A stretch of DNA of 64,000 bases from an uncultured Clostridia bacterium (GCA_944327625.1 CALVHL010000009.1:1-64000), one strand, 5' to 3'. Shown: positions 1-9,311, counted from the stretch's first letter. Program-made: numbers and translations. The notes: generated by a model not told the origin, from the sequence alone.

Positions 1-30
1 CTTTGTGTTAAATTTCTTTTCTCTTGACAT
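1..30 (-). CDS. first ten codons of a probable IS3-type OrfA transposase
   Basis: On the minus strand an ATG at 30-28 opens a frame reading MSREKKFNTK up to the window edge. Lys-rich N-termini beginning MSRxxK are common for the helix-turn-helix OrfA of IS3-family transposases. Only ten codons are visible, so the call rests on its place just inside a probable IS end. Confidence 0.4.
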   Translation of the reverse strand, partial: MSREKKFNTK

Positions 31-76
31 AAAAATATGCACCTCCAAAAGTGTCCAACTTTTGGGGTGCATATCA
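1..76 (-). mobile_element. terminal end of an IS3-family (IS150-like) insertion sequence, rest lies left of the window
   Basis: Read on the minus strand, the element appears to begin at position 76 with TGATATGCACCCC and continues through an imperfect inverted structure (31-76), reaching the start of an ORF at position 30. Terminal TG, the AAAAGTTGGACA motif and an ORF start about 45 nt inside the end fit ends of IS150-group elements in Clostridia as I remember them. The reading frame of the neighbouring zinc-ribbon gene loses its family pattern exactly here. The other end and the target duplication are outside the window, so the exact boundary is an inference. Confidence 0.55.
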
Positions 77-209
77 CTTTCGGGCTGCCTAATCTGCCGA
101 AAAACGCCTTGTCCTCGTCGTCGGTCAGGGTTATTCCCGCGTTGGAGGCGAACACCTTAATTCCGCAGCCCTCGACCATTTCGTTTCCGCAGCGCAGACA
201 TTTTCTCAT
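77..209 (-). pseudogene. zinc-ribbon small protein truncated by the IS
   Basis: The frame starts with ATG at 209-207 behind GAGGT at about 219-223 and encodes about 45 residues beginning MRKCLRCGNEMVEGCGIKV. This matches a short clostridial zinc-ribbon family whose members carry one CxxC at the N-terminus and a second CxxC near the C-terminus after a GRIGxPKV-like stretch. Here the sequence keeps GRLGSPKV, then runs into the IS end, and the second CxxC is missing. The gene follows kdgK by 11 nt and was probably cotranscribed with it. It is judged non-functional for lack of half its zinc site. Confidence 0.55.
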
Positions 210-220
210 CTGGTTTTACC

Positions 221-1249
221 TCATCTCTTTATCTCGTAATTCTGGTTCATCAGGCTGACAATGCTCTCCTCGTCGTCGGTAATGTTGAAGTCGCCGTGCA
301 TGGTGTGCTTGATGACCGACGAAGCGACGGCAAAGTTGACTATGTCCTCGGCCTTCATTCCGCGCATTATGGCGTAGATCATGCCGCTCGCGAATGCGTC
401 GCCGCCGCCCACTCTGTCGAGAATGGTGAACCTGAAAGTATTGCTCTCGTAGGTCTCGCCGTCGTACCACATAAAGGCTTTCAGGCTGTTCTCGCTGCCG
501 CTGTGTACGTAGCGCACGTGCCTGCCTATCGCCTTGAAGTGATATTTTGCGTTGAGCGCGCGGAAAACCCTGTCCTGCTCCTTGTAGGTGGGGTTCATCG
601 ACAGCCCCTCTTTAAGGTCCTTGCCGTCGGGGCCGGGCAGATTGATGGGCTCTATGCCGAAAAGCACGTCGACGTAGGGCAGGTATTGCGTAATGCAGTC
701 CTTGGCGTCCTGCCAGCTCCACAGCGCCGAGCGGTAGTTACAGTCGAACGAGACGGTTATTCCCAGCTCTTTCGCGGCTTTGAGGGCGTACATCATCAGG
801 TCTTTGCAGTTCTGCGAGAGCGCGGGCGTAATGCCGCTGAGGTGCAGCCACGTAAAGCCTTTAAGTTTTTCCTTGAAGTCTATCGTCGAGAAGTCGTAGA
901 GCGCAAAGGCAGAGTCCTTTCTGTCGTAAGTCACCTTGCTCGCCCTCACGCCGAAGCCTTCTTCGAGGAAGTAAATGCCCATTCTGCCCTTGCCGTAAAC
1001 GCAGGGAGAGCAGTGGACGTCGTTGCTCCTCAGATACCTTATCGCCGCTTTGCCTATCGACGAGTCGGGCACTACCGTAAAGTAGGAGCTGTCTATTCCG
1101 AGGTTTGCAAGCGATGCGGCTACGTTTGCCTCCGCGCCGCCGTAGGTCACTTTGAATTCGTCCGTCATCCTTATCTTCTCGTTGTTAGGCGGCGACAGGC
1201 GGAGCAGAAGTTCGCCCATGGTTATAAATCTTTGGTCTGTACAGTTCAT
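221..1249 (-). CDS. kdgK: 2-dehydro-3-deoxygluconokinase, PfkB family
   Basis: A 342-residue sugar kinase of the ribokinase/PfkB fold that would phosphorylate 2-keto-3-deoxygluconate (KDG) with ATP in the cytoplasm, a step in hexuronate and pectin catabolism. Visible motifs are the N-terminal substrate region with YGGAEANVAASLANLG (PfkB signature 1 area), FDCNYRSALWS in the middle, typical of KDG kinases, and the PfkB signature 2 DRVGGGDAFASG at residues 278-289 with the catalytic Asp. A longer frame opens at 1294, but the ATG at 1249 has AGGGGG 7 nt upstream and is preferred. Other KDG pathway genes are not in the window, so the exact sugar substrate is inferred from family resemblance. Confidence 0.8.
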   Translation of the reverse strand: MNCTDQRFITMGELLLRLSPPNNEKIRMTDEFKVTYGGAEANVAASLANLGIDSSYFTVVPDSSIGKAAIRYLRSNDVHCSPCVYGKGRMGIYFLEEGFGVRASKVTYDRKDSAFALYDFSTIDFKEKLKGFTWLHLSGITPALSQNCKDLMMYALKAAKELGITVSFDCNYRSALWSWQDAKDCITQYLPYVDVLFGIEPINLPGPDGKDLKEGLSMNPTYKEQDRVFRALNAKYHFKAIGRHVRYVHSGSENSLKAFMWYDGETYESNTFRFTILDRVGGGDAFASGMIYAIMRGMKAEDIVNFAVASSVIKHTMHGDFNITDDEESIVSLMNQNYEIKR

Positions 1250-1292
1250 AAAATCCCCCTTCTTTTCATTCCGAAAAGCTTTCTGTAAAGAC

Positions 1293-1321
1293 ATTATATC
1301 ATTTTAAAACTATTTTGTACA
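1293..1321 (-). promoter_or_regulatory. promoter of kdgK
   Basis: On the minus strand TGTACA (1321-1316) and TATAAT (1298-1293) are separated by 17 nt. The predicted start lies about 40 nt before the kdgK ATG. Confidence 0.55.
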
Positions 1322-1349
1322 TACCTAAATTCAATTTTCTCGCGGGCAA

Positions 1350-1384
1350 AATAAAGCTCCCCGACGAAAAAATCGTCGGGGAGC
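1350..1384 (-). terminator. intrinsic terminator of the lipoprotein gene
   Basis: A hairpin with arms GCTCCCCGACG and CGTCGGGGAGC (1356-1384) is followed on the minus strand by TTTATTTT. It sits 27 nt after the stop codon of the lipoprotein gene. Confidence 0.85.
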
Positions 1385-1410
1385 GACAGTTTTATTTAAC
1401 TTGCGTTTGG

Positions 1411-2529
1411 TTACGCGCCCAGATCTTCAAGGGTGAGCGAGCTGAGGTTATACTGCATGGTGCCGAGGCTGAACGCCGCAGGGCTTATGACGCGCAGCAA
1501 CACGCTCCTCGCCGCGTTGACGTCGTCGTTCTCGACGGTCGAATACCAATAGGTATCGCTCTGTCCGGACATGGACGAATTGAGCGAGAGGGTGACGGAG
1601 GTATAGCGGTATCCGCGCGCCTCCTCGTCCTCGCTTTCGGAATTGCCCTCGACGAAGATGTAGGGATATGCCGCGTCGAGCGCGTCGATTATTGTCTTCT
1701 GTCCTTCGTTCTCGTCGTCGAGTTCATAGTCGCCCGTGCATACTGCCTGTACGCTGTGCAGACCGCCGTCCTCGGGCGCGAATACGTTGAAGGTATAGGA
1801 AGTGCCGTTGGTCTTGGTGAGCGCCCTCGCCGCCGCGCGGAGCTGGAAGTTCTCGAACAGCGAATAGTCCTCCTTGCTCGAAATATCCGTGCTCTGCGTG
1901 CTTTTCTCGCCCTCGTCGGGCTCGGTTATCACCGTCGCCTCGGTGCAGTCGCGGTTATAGTAGGTCGTGAACTGAGATTTTACCTCGCTGTACATGCTGT
2001 CGACGCTGATCGCCCTGTAACTTGCGGGCGTGGTGCTCTCCACGTCGTGGAAGGAGTAGACGGGGCGCAGGTTGTCGCCCGACATGCGGAACTTTACGAC
2101 CGTCTTTACGCTGTCGGTAAAATTATACTGCTTGCCCGTCGACGTCAGCGTGAACGTGCCGGAAACCGAAAGCTCGGTCTCGAATACGTAGACCGCGTCC
2201 TTTGCGTCGGTGCGGTAAGCTTCGGGGATATCGGCAGAATTCCAGTCGTATTCCGCCTGCATATAGAACCTGGTCGTGTACGTGCCGCCGTCGTTATAGT
2301 CGAGCGAATACGTGGGGTTTGTGCCCTGCTCGAAGGAGACGTCGTAGGTCGCAACTTCGGCGTGTTTCTGCCAATAGTCGGCATAGTCCCGCTCGACGTC
2401 GTTATAGGTCCTTATGTTCCAGTTCGCCGCCGTCGTTATTCTCGACGAACGGGTGCTGCCGCAACCGCCAAGGGTTATCAGGCTGCCTGCCGCAAGCGCT
2501 ACGGCAACAATCTTGGTCAATCTTTTCAT
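1411..2529 (-). CDS. lipoprotein of unknown function
   Basis: A 372-residue secreted lipoprotein. The N-terminus has a basic MKR start, a hydrophobic stretch and a lipobox LGGC, with the lipidated Cys at about residue 23. The mature part is rich in Tyr, Thr, Ser and acidic residues and looks like a beta-rich extracellular domain with no motif I recognise. It stands alone between its own promoter and terminator. There is no Shine-Dalgarno sequence: TATAAT ends only 7 nt before the ATG, so the mRNA is probably leaderless. The function is unknown. Confidence 0.75.
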   Translation of the reverse strand: MKRLTKIVAVALAAGSLITLGGCGSTRSSRITTAANWNIRTYNDVERDYADYWQKHAEVATYDVSFEQGTNPTYSLDYNDGGTYTTRFYMQAEYDWNSADIPEAYRTDAKDAVYVFETELSVSGTFTLTSTGKQYNFTDSVKTVVKFRMSGDNLRPVYSFHDVESTTPASYRAISVDSMYSEVKSQFTTYYNRDCTEATVITEPDEGEKSTQSTDISSKEDYSLFENFQLRAAARALTKTNGTSYTFNVFAPEDGGLHSVQAVCTGDYELDDENEGQKTIIDALDAAYPYIFVEGNSESEDEEARGYRYTSVTLSLNSSMSGQSDTYWYSTVENDDVNAARSVLLRVISPAAFSLGTMQYNLSSLTLEDLGA

Positions 2530-2536
2530 ACTCGCT

Positions 2537-2565
2537 ATTATAGCATATAATTTTACGAAAGTAAA
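2537..2565 (-). promoter_or_regulatory. promoter placed directly before the lipoprotein ATG
   Basis: On the minus strand TTTACT (2565-2560), a 17-nt spacer and an extended -10 TGC-TATAAT (2542-2537). Only 7 nt (2536-2530) separate the -10 from the ATG at 2529, so transcription would begin at or next to the start codon. Confidence 0.65.
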
Positions 2566-2606
2566 AACTTTTTATGCGGCAAATATGGAAAAAATGCCGC
2601 GCGGTA

Positions 2607-2615
2607 TGATATAAT
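2607..2615 (+). promoter_or_regulatory. extended -10 promoter of addBA
   Basis: TGA-TATAAT at 2607-2615 with no clear -35. The addB ATG lies 27 nt downstream, behind a weak AAGGCGG. The promoter is divergent from, and close to, the lipoprotein promoter at 2537-2565. Confidence 0.5.
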
Positions 2616-2642
2616 GGAGGCATATCATACAAGGCGGTCAAC

Positions 2643-5600
2643 ATGGTAAAAGCTTATATCGCCCCGACGCTGTCGGCGGCGCTTACAGAATTCAAAAAAA
2701 TAGTCGCCTCCTCGGGCATCGACGGGCGGAGCGCGGTCGTCTTTTGCGAGGACAGGCTGTCGCTCGTCGCCGAACGCGCCCTGTGCGAGGCTGCGGGCGG
2801 CTCTTTCTCCGTCTCGGTCTACACGCTGTCAAGGTTTCTTGCCGCCGAGCGCGGCAGGGCGGAAAACCTATTGACGAGCCAGGGCTCGGCAATGGCTCTC
2901 CGATACATAATCGACGAGAACGCGGCAAAGCTCAATCTCTTTAAAAAGCTGTCGGCGACGAGCGCGGCTCAGCAGATCTACGACACCATCGCCCTGCTCT
3001 ATTCCTCGGGCATATCGTCGGAGGACGTCGCCTCGGCGGAGGCGGGCGGCGAACTTTTGCGCCGCAAGCTCTCCGACCTCGCCCTGCTCTATTCCGAATA
3101 CGAGCGCTATCTTGCCGAAAACGACCTCGTCGACAGAAACGCATATCTCCGCCGCCTGCCCGAGGTCATCGCGTCGTCGCCCAAAATAAAGGGCGCAAAG
3201 GTGATAATTCTCGGCTTTCAGGCGTTCACTTCGTCCGTCAGGGAGTGCGTCCGCGCGTGTATAGGCGCGGCGGAGAGCGTCGACGGACTGTTCGTCGGCG
3301 GCGAGGGCGCGTTCTACTTCAATCAGGCGTGGGCTTCCTTCGTAGGCATAGCCGCCGAATGTAAAAAGCCCGCGTCGATAGTCAATCTGCCCTCGGACAG
3401 GATTGGCGCTGCCGAACATCTGCGGCGCAACCTTTTCGACACCTACGCCTTTCACCGCGCGGAGGTAATGCCCACCGAGGACGTGACGGTCACCGTCGCC
3501 GCGGACGAGCGGGAGGAGTGCGAATATATCGCCTCCCGCATAGTCGGGCTGGTCTCGGGCGGCGGGGTGCGCTACCGCGAAATTTCGGTAATGCTGCCCG
3601 ACATACCGACCTATCAGCCCGCGTTGGAGAGGGCGTTCCGCTCCTACGGCATACCGCTGTACGCCGACAGGCGCTATCCGCTCTCCTCGCACCCCGCGTG
3701 CGCCTTTCTTCTCTCTTATCTCGCCTGCCTTGCCGACGGCTGCCGCCTGCAAAGCGTGGCGGAGGTGGTCTCCTCGCCGGTATTTCTTGCGGCTTGCGGC
3801 GAAGACGCGCGGCGGGACAAGGACAACTTCATCAACTATCTGCTCCGCGCGGCAAGCGGCCGCGGCGGGGTAAAGCGCCAGATAAACACAAAACTCTGCG
3901 AGGCGGCGGGGCTGGACGCGCAGGCTGTCGACAGGGTGCGCTCGCGCTTCCTCGGCGGGCTGTCGCGCCTTGCGGCGGGCAGGGGTACGGCGGTGCTCGA
4001 CGCGCTCGTCGCGCTCGCTGACGACTTTGCGCTCGCCGATACACTCGCGCTCGCGGCGGAGGACGAGGCGCTTGAAGCCTTCCCCTCCGTGGCGGCAATG
4101 AACGGCAGGGCGTACGAGGCGATAATGACCGTCATAGGCGAAGCCCGCAGGCTTTCGGGGCAGAATATGCCGCAGCGAAAGCTCATTTCGGTTTTAAAGA
4201 GCGGGTTTGCGGCGGCGGAAATTTCGCTCATTCCGCCCAAGCAGGACGCGGTGTTCGTCGGCGATCTTTCCAAGACGGTCAACACGGGCAGCAAGTACGT
4301 TTTCGTGGCGGGGCTCACCGACGCAGTACCCGCTTCGTCGCAGGATACTGCCATACTAACCGACGCCGAACTGCGCTCGCTCGAGGGCATAAACCTCGCC
4401 GTTTCGCCCAAGATAAGCGAGGTAAACGATCGCCTGCGCGAGATAACCGCGCTCAATCTCTGCGCCTTTTCGCGCGGGCTGTACCTCATAACGCCCTTAA
4501 AGAGCGGCGGCGAGGAGCGCGCGCCCAGCGAGGTCGTCGACTATGCCTGTCGGCTGTTCTCGCGCGGCGGGGGCAATCTCTCGCCCGTGCCCGCCGACTT
4601 CGGCGACGGCAACTTCACGCAGAGCCCGCAGTATTTCTCCCGCCCGCTCCCCGCGCTCAGGCGGCTTGCATTCTACTTGGGCGGCGAAAGCCGTTCGGCA
4701 TCCTCGGCGAGGGATATTCCCATAGATAAGTATTCGGCGGTCAGCCGCGCCCTCTCGGACTATGCCGAAAAGTCGGGCGACGGGTATATTTCCGCCGCGC
4801 TCGGCTCGGTGCTCGGCGAAAAGTCGGCAAAGCGCCCGCTGACCGACGGCAGGGGGCTGTACGGCTCGTCGTTGTCGCCCACCGCGCTCGAAAATTATTT
4901 CGCCTGCCCCTACAAGTGCTTCATGTCGCAGGGGCTGAGGCTTGCCGAACGCGCCGAGGGCGAACTGCGCCCGCTCGACAGCGGCAATTTCATTCACGAG
5001 GTATTGCAGAGTTCGGCAAACGCGCTCAATACCTTTTCAAGCGAGGACGAGTGTGCGGAATACGCCGAGAAGATAGCCCGCGACCTCATAGCAAAGCCCG
5101 AATATTCGGCGCTCGGCGGCGATAAGCGCGGGCAATATACTGCGGCGGCGCTCATAGCCGAGGCGCGGCGCGTCACCGTCGGGGCATACCGCCAGCTCGC
5201 CAACTCGCTGTTCAAGGTCGACGGGGCGGAGCGCGATTTCCGCATACCGCTCGGTCAGACGGTGCTGCGCGGCAGGATAGACAGGGTGGACACCTGCGGC
5301 GACCTCGTCAGAATAATAGACTATAAGACTGGCTCGACGGACGACAGCGCAAGCGCGTATTATATGGGGCTTAAAACCCAGCTTCCGCTCTATCTCCGCG
5401 CGGCGGCGGAGGGCAAGCGCGCGGTCGGCGCGTACTACTTCCCCGCCAAAGTCGAATACGGCGCGGAGAGCTCGCTCAACTTCTGCCTGCAGGGCTTTAT
5501 GGACAGCAGCGAAGAAGTCGTCAGAAGCTCCGACACGGCGGTTAAGGAAAAGGAGCGGAGCGCGTTCGTCAACGCCTACCTCAACGGCAGAAAGATAGAC

Positions 5601-5846
5601 AAGGCTATGGACAGGGAGGAATTTTCCGACTTCCTCGACTATTCGGTAATGGTAGTCGGCGGCGGCGCGGAGGAGATGTACGGCGGCAATATTTCGCCCT
5701 CCCCCGCCGAGGGAGTGTGCAAGTACTGCAAGTTCGGCGGCTGTTGCGGCTTCGACCTCAGAAAGCAGGGCGAACGCCCGACCGTCAAGGTCGATTGCAG
5801 GGGAGTTGCCGAGGTTGCGCGCAGGCAAAAGGAGGGTAAGAAATGA
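2643..5846 (+). CDS. addB: ATP-dependent helicase/nuclease subunit AddB
   Basis: A 1067-residue partner of AddA in the AddAB complex, which resects double-strand breaks to load RecA. The C-terminal nuclease domain is clear: GRIDRVD and IIDYKTG (residues about 876-897) form the PD-(D/E)XK core. The iron-sulfur cluster ligands are split between CPYKC (about 757-761) and CKYCKFGGCC near residue 1026. The N-terminal half is helicase-like. Oddity: AddB proteins of Bacillus type begin with a Walker A loop (GxxGxGKT), but here the N-terminus has no GKT/GKS. It resembles the RexB situation, where ATP hydrolysis rests on the AddA partner. Its last four bases overlap addA. Confidence 0.92.
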   Translation: MVKAYIAPTLSAALTEFKKIVASSGIDGRSAVVFCEDRLSLVAERALCEAAGGSFSVSVYTLSRFLAAERGRAENLLTSQGSAMALRYIIDENAAKLNLFKKLSATSAAQQIYDTIALLYSSGISSEDVASAEAGGELLRRKLSDLALLYSEYERYLAENDLVDRNAYLRRLPEVIASSPKIKGAKVIILGFQAFTSSVRECVRACIGAAESVDGLFVGGEGAFYFNQAWASFVGIAAECKKPASIVNLPSDRIGAAEHLRRNLFDTYAFHRAEVMPTEDVTVTVAADEREECEYIASRIVGLVSGGGVRYREISVMLPDIPTYQPALERAFRSYGIPLYADRRYPLSSHPACAFLLSYLACLADGCRLQSVAEVVSSPVFLAACGEDARRDKDNFINYLLRAASGRGGVKRQINTKLCEAAGLDAQAVDRVRSRFLGGLSRLAAGRGTAVLDALVALADDFALADTLALAAEDEALEAFPSVAAMNGRAYEAIMTVIGEARRLSGQNMPQRKLISVLKSGFAAAEISLIPPKQDAVFVGDLSKTVNTGSKYVFVAGLTDAVPASSQDTAILTDAELRSLEGINLAVSPKISEVNDRLREITALNLCAFSRGLYLITPLKSGGEERAPSEVVDYACRLFSRGGGNLSPVPADFGDGNFTQSPQYFSRPLPALRRLAFYLGGESRSASSARDIPIDKYSAVSRALSDYAEKSGDGYISAALGSVLGEKSAKRPLTDGRGLYGSSLSPTALENYFACPYKCFMSQGLRLAERAEGELRPLDSGNFIHEVLQSSANALNTFSSEDECAEYAEKIARDLIAKPEYSALGGDKRGQYTAAALIAEARRVTVGAYRQLANSLFKVDGAERDFRIPLGQTVLRGRIDRVDTCGDLVRIIDYKTGSTDDSASAYYMGLKTQLPLYLRAAAEGKRAVGAYYFPAKVEYGAESSLNFCLQGFMDSSEEVVRSSDTAVKEKERSAFVNAYLNGRKIDKAMDREEFSDFLDYSVMVVGGGAEEMYGGNISPSPAEGVCKYCKFGGCCGFDLRKQGERPTVKVDCRGVAEVARRQKEGKK

Positions 5847-8800
5847 AAAGAACGCCCGAACAGCTCCGCGCGATAAAGGCGCGCGGCAAGGTAATGGTAT
5901 CCGCGTCTGCGGGCGCGGGTAAGACCTCGGTAATGATAGAGCGGCTTGCCGACATAATAGCCGAGGGCGCGACTCTCGACGAAATACTCGCCGTCACGTT
6001 CACCAAGAAGGCGGCGGCGCAGATGAAGACCAAACTGAGGGGGGAGCTCATCGCCCGCCTCAAAGACTGCGACGGGGTTGTCGCCGAGCGCATTAAAAAG
6101 CAGCTCTCGGCGCTCGGTCAGGCGGACATAAGCACCATTCATTCCTTCTGTGCGCGGCTCATCCGCACCTATTTCTACGTTCTCGACGTCGACGCGGGGT
6201 TTGAAATACTCGCCGACGGCTACGAAACGCAGCAATTCAAGCAGAACGCCGTCGACCAGCTCTTTGACAGGCTCTACGACGGCGACGACGAGGACCTCGT
6301 CTACGCCCTCGAAAGGCTGCGCAGCAAGCGCTCCGACGACGGGCTCAAAAAGATGATCATCTCCGCGCTCGACGACGCGCGCATACTTCCCGACTATGCC
6401 GAAAAACTTGCGGTCGCGGCGGATGAGACCTTTTCGGAGCAGGGGTTTGCCGCCGTCTGCGGCGAATACCTTAAATGGCGGGCGCAGAGGTGCAACGCCC
6501 TGCTCGCCGAAACCAAAAAATTTGCCGACGGATTTGCCCCGCCCATAAACGCCGACAAGTACGGGGTACTGCTCGACGAGGCTTGCGACGCGCTGCAAAG
6601 CGTGGCGGCTTCAAAGGACGTGTTCTCGCCGCTTCCCCCGCTCGTCAGAACCAAAAAGCCCAACGTCAAACCCGAAGTCGCCGAGGCGGACGAGGCTTTC
6701 AAGGCGTTCATTGCGAGGATAAAGGGCATATATTCCAAGCTCAACGGCGACATTGCGGACGAGGCGACCGAGCGCTCGCGCTACTTTGAGAGCGGGCGGC
6801 TGGCGCGGGCTTTTGCCCGCCTCGTGCTGCTGTTCGACGCGGAATATGCCGCGATCAAGCGCGACGAGGGCAAGCTCGACTATGCTGACCTCGAACAGCT
6901 CACCTACCGCCTGCTTAAATACGGCGACGGGGACATACGCAACCAGATACGGTGCAAATATAAATACGTATTCGTCGACGAATATCAGGACGTCAACCCC
7001 ATTCAGGCGGCGATATGCGACATGACGGGCGGCGGCGACGTGTTCGCCGTGGGCGACGTCAAGCAGGCAATATACGGCTTCCGCGGCAGTAAGGCGCGGA
7101 TATTCACCGACAAGTGCGAGGCGGCGCGGGCGACGGGCGACTATATCGTCCTGCCCGACAATTTCAGAAGCAGCCGCGCGGTGATAGACTTCGTCAATGC
7201 GCTCTTTCCGACGGTCATGACTTCGCCGCTCTCGGACATAGACTATTCCGACGGCCACGCCATGCGCGGCGGAAGCCGCTATCCCGAGGAGGCTTACGGC
7301 AGGGCGGCTGTCAGGCAGTTCGACAAGACAAAGGAGCAGAAGGAGCAGGCGGACGGCGTATATTCGGTAATCGGCCGTTCGGGTGCGGCAAAGACGGCGC
7401 ACTCGGGTGCGCTCGCCGTGCTCGCCGCCGTCAAGGAAGAACTCAAAAAGAACTGGTACGACGCCGACGCGGGCTGTGAAAAGCCCGTTCAGGCGGGGGA
7501 TATATGCGTGCTAACGCGCAAGCGCTCCAACGCGGCGGTGCAGGCGGTAATGCGCACGCTCGGCAATGCGGGCTACGGCGTCACGGGCGTCGCCGAACAG
7601 AACGTGCTCGAAATTTCCGAGGTGCGGCAGGTGTGCGACGTGCTCGAATTTCTCGACAACTCGTTGCAGGACATTCCGCTTGCCTCGGCAATGCTCTCGC
7701 CGCTCGGCGACTTCACCGAGGACGAGCTCGCCGAAATAAAGATAAAATCGGGCTACGTCGGGCGGGGCGTGACTTTCAGGCAGCTCGCCGCCGACTATTG
7801 CAGGCGGCGGAGGGACGCGCTCGCCGCAAAGCTTGCGGCGTTCTTTGCCGAGGCGGAGAGGCTTAGAAAGCTCTCCGACTACGTCGGCGCGGCGACGCTC
7901 ATCGACGAGCTTCTGACCGTCGGCGGGTTCGTCGGCAAGTTCGCCTCAAAGGAAAAGCTTGCAGGGCTGAGGCGGTTGCAGAGCGAGGCGTATACCCCGC
8001 GCGGCGAACTGTCGCTCGCGGCGTTTATAATAAAGCTCAAAGCCGGCGGCTATAAGGTGACCGCGCCCGTGCCGCAGTCGGCGGACAGCATAACCGTCAT
8101 GACCATGCACGCCTCCAAAGGGCTGGAATTTCCCGTCGTGATAGTCACCGATATTTCAGAAAGTTTCGAGGGCGACGGCGGCTCTGACGAAATGCCCTTC
8201 GACGAGGACTTCGGCTTCGCGCCGAGGTATTACGACACCGATCAGCGCGTGTATAAGAACACAATGCTCCGCCGCGTCATCTCCTTGCGGGAGAGGCGGG
8301 AGGAGCTCAACAACGAGATAAATCTCTTTTACGTCGCCTGCACCCGCGCAAAGTATTCTTTGCAGATACTCTCGGGCGGGGCGGAGTACGACGCGCTGTC
8401 CGCGCTCAACGCCGACTGCTATGCAAAACTGTTCGACGCGGCAAAGTTTAACCCCGCAATATTGCCCGTCGAACGCCTTTCGGACGAGGGCGGCGGCGAG
8501 AGCGTGCGCATAGACGAGGCGCGCGCCGACGATAAATTCTACGGCTGGCTGACGGCGCAGTTTGACGCGCGTTACCCCTACGAGAGCGGCGCGGATCTGC
8601 CCGTCAAGAGCTCGGCTTCCCGCCTCATCCGCTTCGACGCCGAGGACGACGTCTCGCCGAGACTTTTCGAGGGCGAACAGCCGCGCGGCGCGACGGGCAT
8701 AGAGCGCGGCATAGCCTATCACCGCTTCCTCGAACTGTACGACTTCTCCCGCAGGCAGGGCGCCGAAAAGTGCATTGAAGAATGGGTAGAGGGCGGGCTT

Positions 8801-9238
8801 ATGACCGAGGCGCAGAGCGCCCTTCTCGACGGCGCACAGCTTGAAAGAATACTCGCCATGCCCGCCCTGCAGTTCGGCGGCGAAGTGCGGCTCTATAAGG
8901 AGCGGGAATTTATCTGCCGTCTGTCGTCGGAGGGCTACCGCGCGCTCGAACGGGGCGAAAAGGCCGACTTCGGCGTGGGCGAGGAGGACGGCAACGGCGT
9001 AATCGTGCAGGGCGCGGTCGACCTGCTCGCGCTCGGCTATGATGGCGGCAAAGTCGTCCGCGCGGACATAATCGACTATAAATTCTCCTCCCGCGGCGAC
9101 GAGTATTTATTAAAGGAATACGCGCCCCAGCTCCGCCTTTACAGACAGGTCGTGCGCACCGTATTCGGGCTGAGCGACGAGGCGGTGACCACGCGCGTAG
9201 TCAATATCTTCGCCGTGCGCGAAATAGGCATAGACTGA
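5843..9238 (+). CDS. addA: ATP-dependent helicase/nuclease subunit AddA
   Basis: A 1131-residue UvrD/Rep-type (SF1) helicase with a C-terminal nuclease. Motifs run in order: Walker A SASAGAGKTS (residues 19-28), motif Ia near AVTFTKKAA, TIHSFCARL, Walker B FVDEYQD (about 376-382), AVGDVKQAIYGFRGS (motif III), PDNFRSS (IV), MTMHASKGLEF (V) and YVACTRAK (VI). The C-terminus keeps the nuclease motif DIIDYKFSS (about 1074) and a following YAPQLRLYR. The ATG overlaps the addB stop as ATGA and has GGAGGG 6 nt upstream, showing translational coupling. It is complete for the family. Confidence 0.95.
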   Translation: MKRTPEQLRAIKARGKVMVSASAGAGKTSVMIERLADIIAEGATLDEILAVTFTKKAAAQMKTKLRGELIARLKDCDGVVAERIKKQLSALGQADISTIHSFCARLIRTYFYVLDVDAGFEILADGYETQQFKQNAVDQLFDRLYDGDDEDLVYALERLRSKRSDDGLKKMIISALDDARILPDYAEKLAVAADETFSEQGFAAVCGEYLKWRAQRCNALLAETKKFADGFAPPINADKYGVLLDEACDALQSVAASKDVFSPLPPLVRTKKPNVKPEVAEADEAFKAFIARIKGIYSKLNGDIADEATERSRYFESGRLARAFARLVLLFDAEYAAIKRDEGKLDYADLEQLTYRLLKYGDGDIRNQIRCKYKYVFVDEYQDVNPIQAAICDMTGGGDVFAVGDVKQAIYGFRGSKARIFTDKCEAARATGDYIVLPDNFRSSRAVIDFVNALFPTVMTSPLSDIDYSDGHAMRGGSRYPEEAYGRAAVRQFDKTKEQKEQADGVYSVIGRSGAAKTAHSGALAVLAAVKEELKKNWYDADAGCEKPVQAGDICVLTRKRSNAAVQAVMRTLGNAGYGVTGVAEQNVLEISEVRQVCDVLEFLDNSLQDIPLASAMLSPLGDFTEDELAEIKIKSGYVGRGVTFRQLAADYCRRRRDALAAKLAAFFAEAERLRKLSDYVGAATLIDELLTVGGFVGKFASKEKLAGLRRLQSEAYTPRGELSLAAFIIKLKAGGYKVTAPVPQSADSITVMTMHASKGLEFPVVIVTDISESFEGDGGSDEMPFDEDFGFAPRYYDTDQRVYKNTMLRRVISLRERREELNNEINLFYVACTRAKYSLQILSGGAEYDALSALNADCYAKLFDAAKFNPAILPVERLSDEGGGESVRIDEARADDKFYGWLTAQFDARYPYESGADLPVKSSASRLIRFDAEDDVSPRLFEGEQPRGATGIERGIAYHRFLELYDFSRRQGAEKCIEEWVEGGLMTEAQSALLDGAQLERILAMPALQFGGEVRLYKEREFICRLSSEGYRALERGEKADFGVGEEDGNGVIVQGAVDLLALGYDGGKVVRADIIDYKFSSRGDEYLLKEYAPQLRLYRQVVRTVFGLSDEAVTTRVVNIFAVREIGID

Positions 9239-9311
9239 TACCGCCGAAAGTTTTAAAATACGGCAAAAGCCGCCATATATTTTGCGGCTTATGCGGATAT
9301 AATCAGTCTGT

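Noticed and set aside
296-2550. Long plus-strand frames (296-1288 and 1315-2550)
   Set aside because: They are antisense shadows of kdgK and the lipoprotein gene; low-complexity Arg/Val/Ala composition, no ribosome sites.
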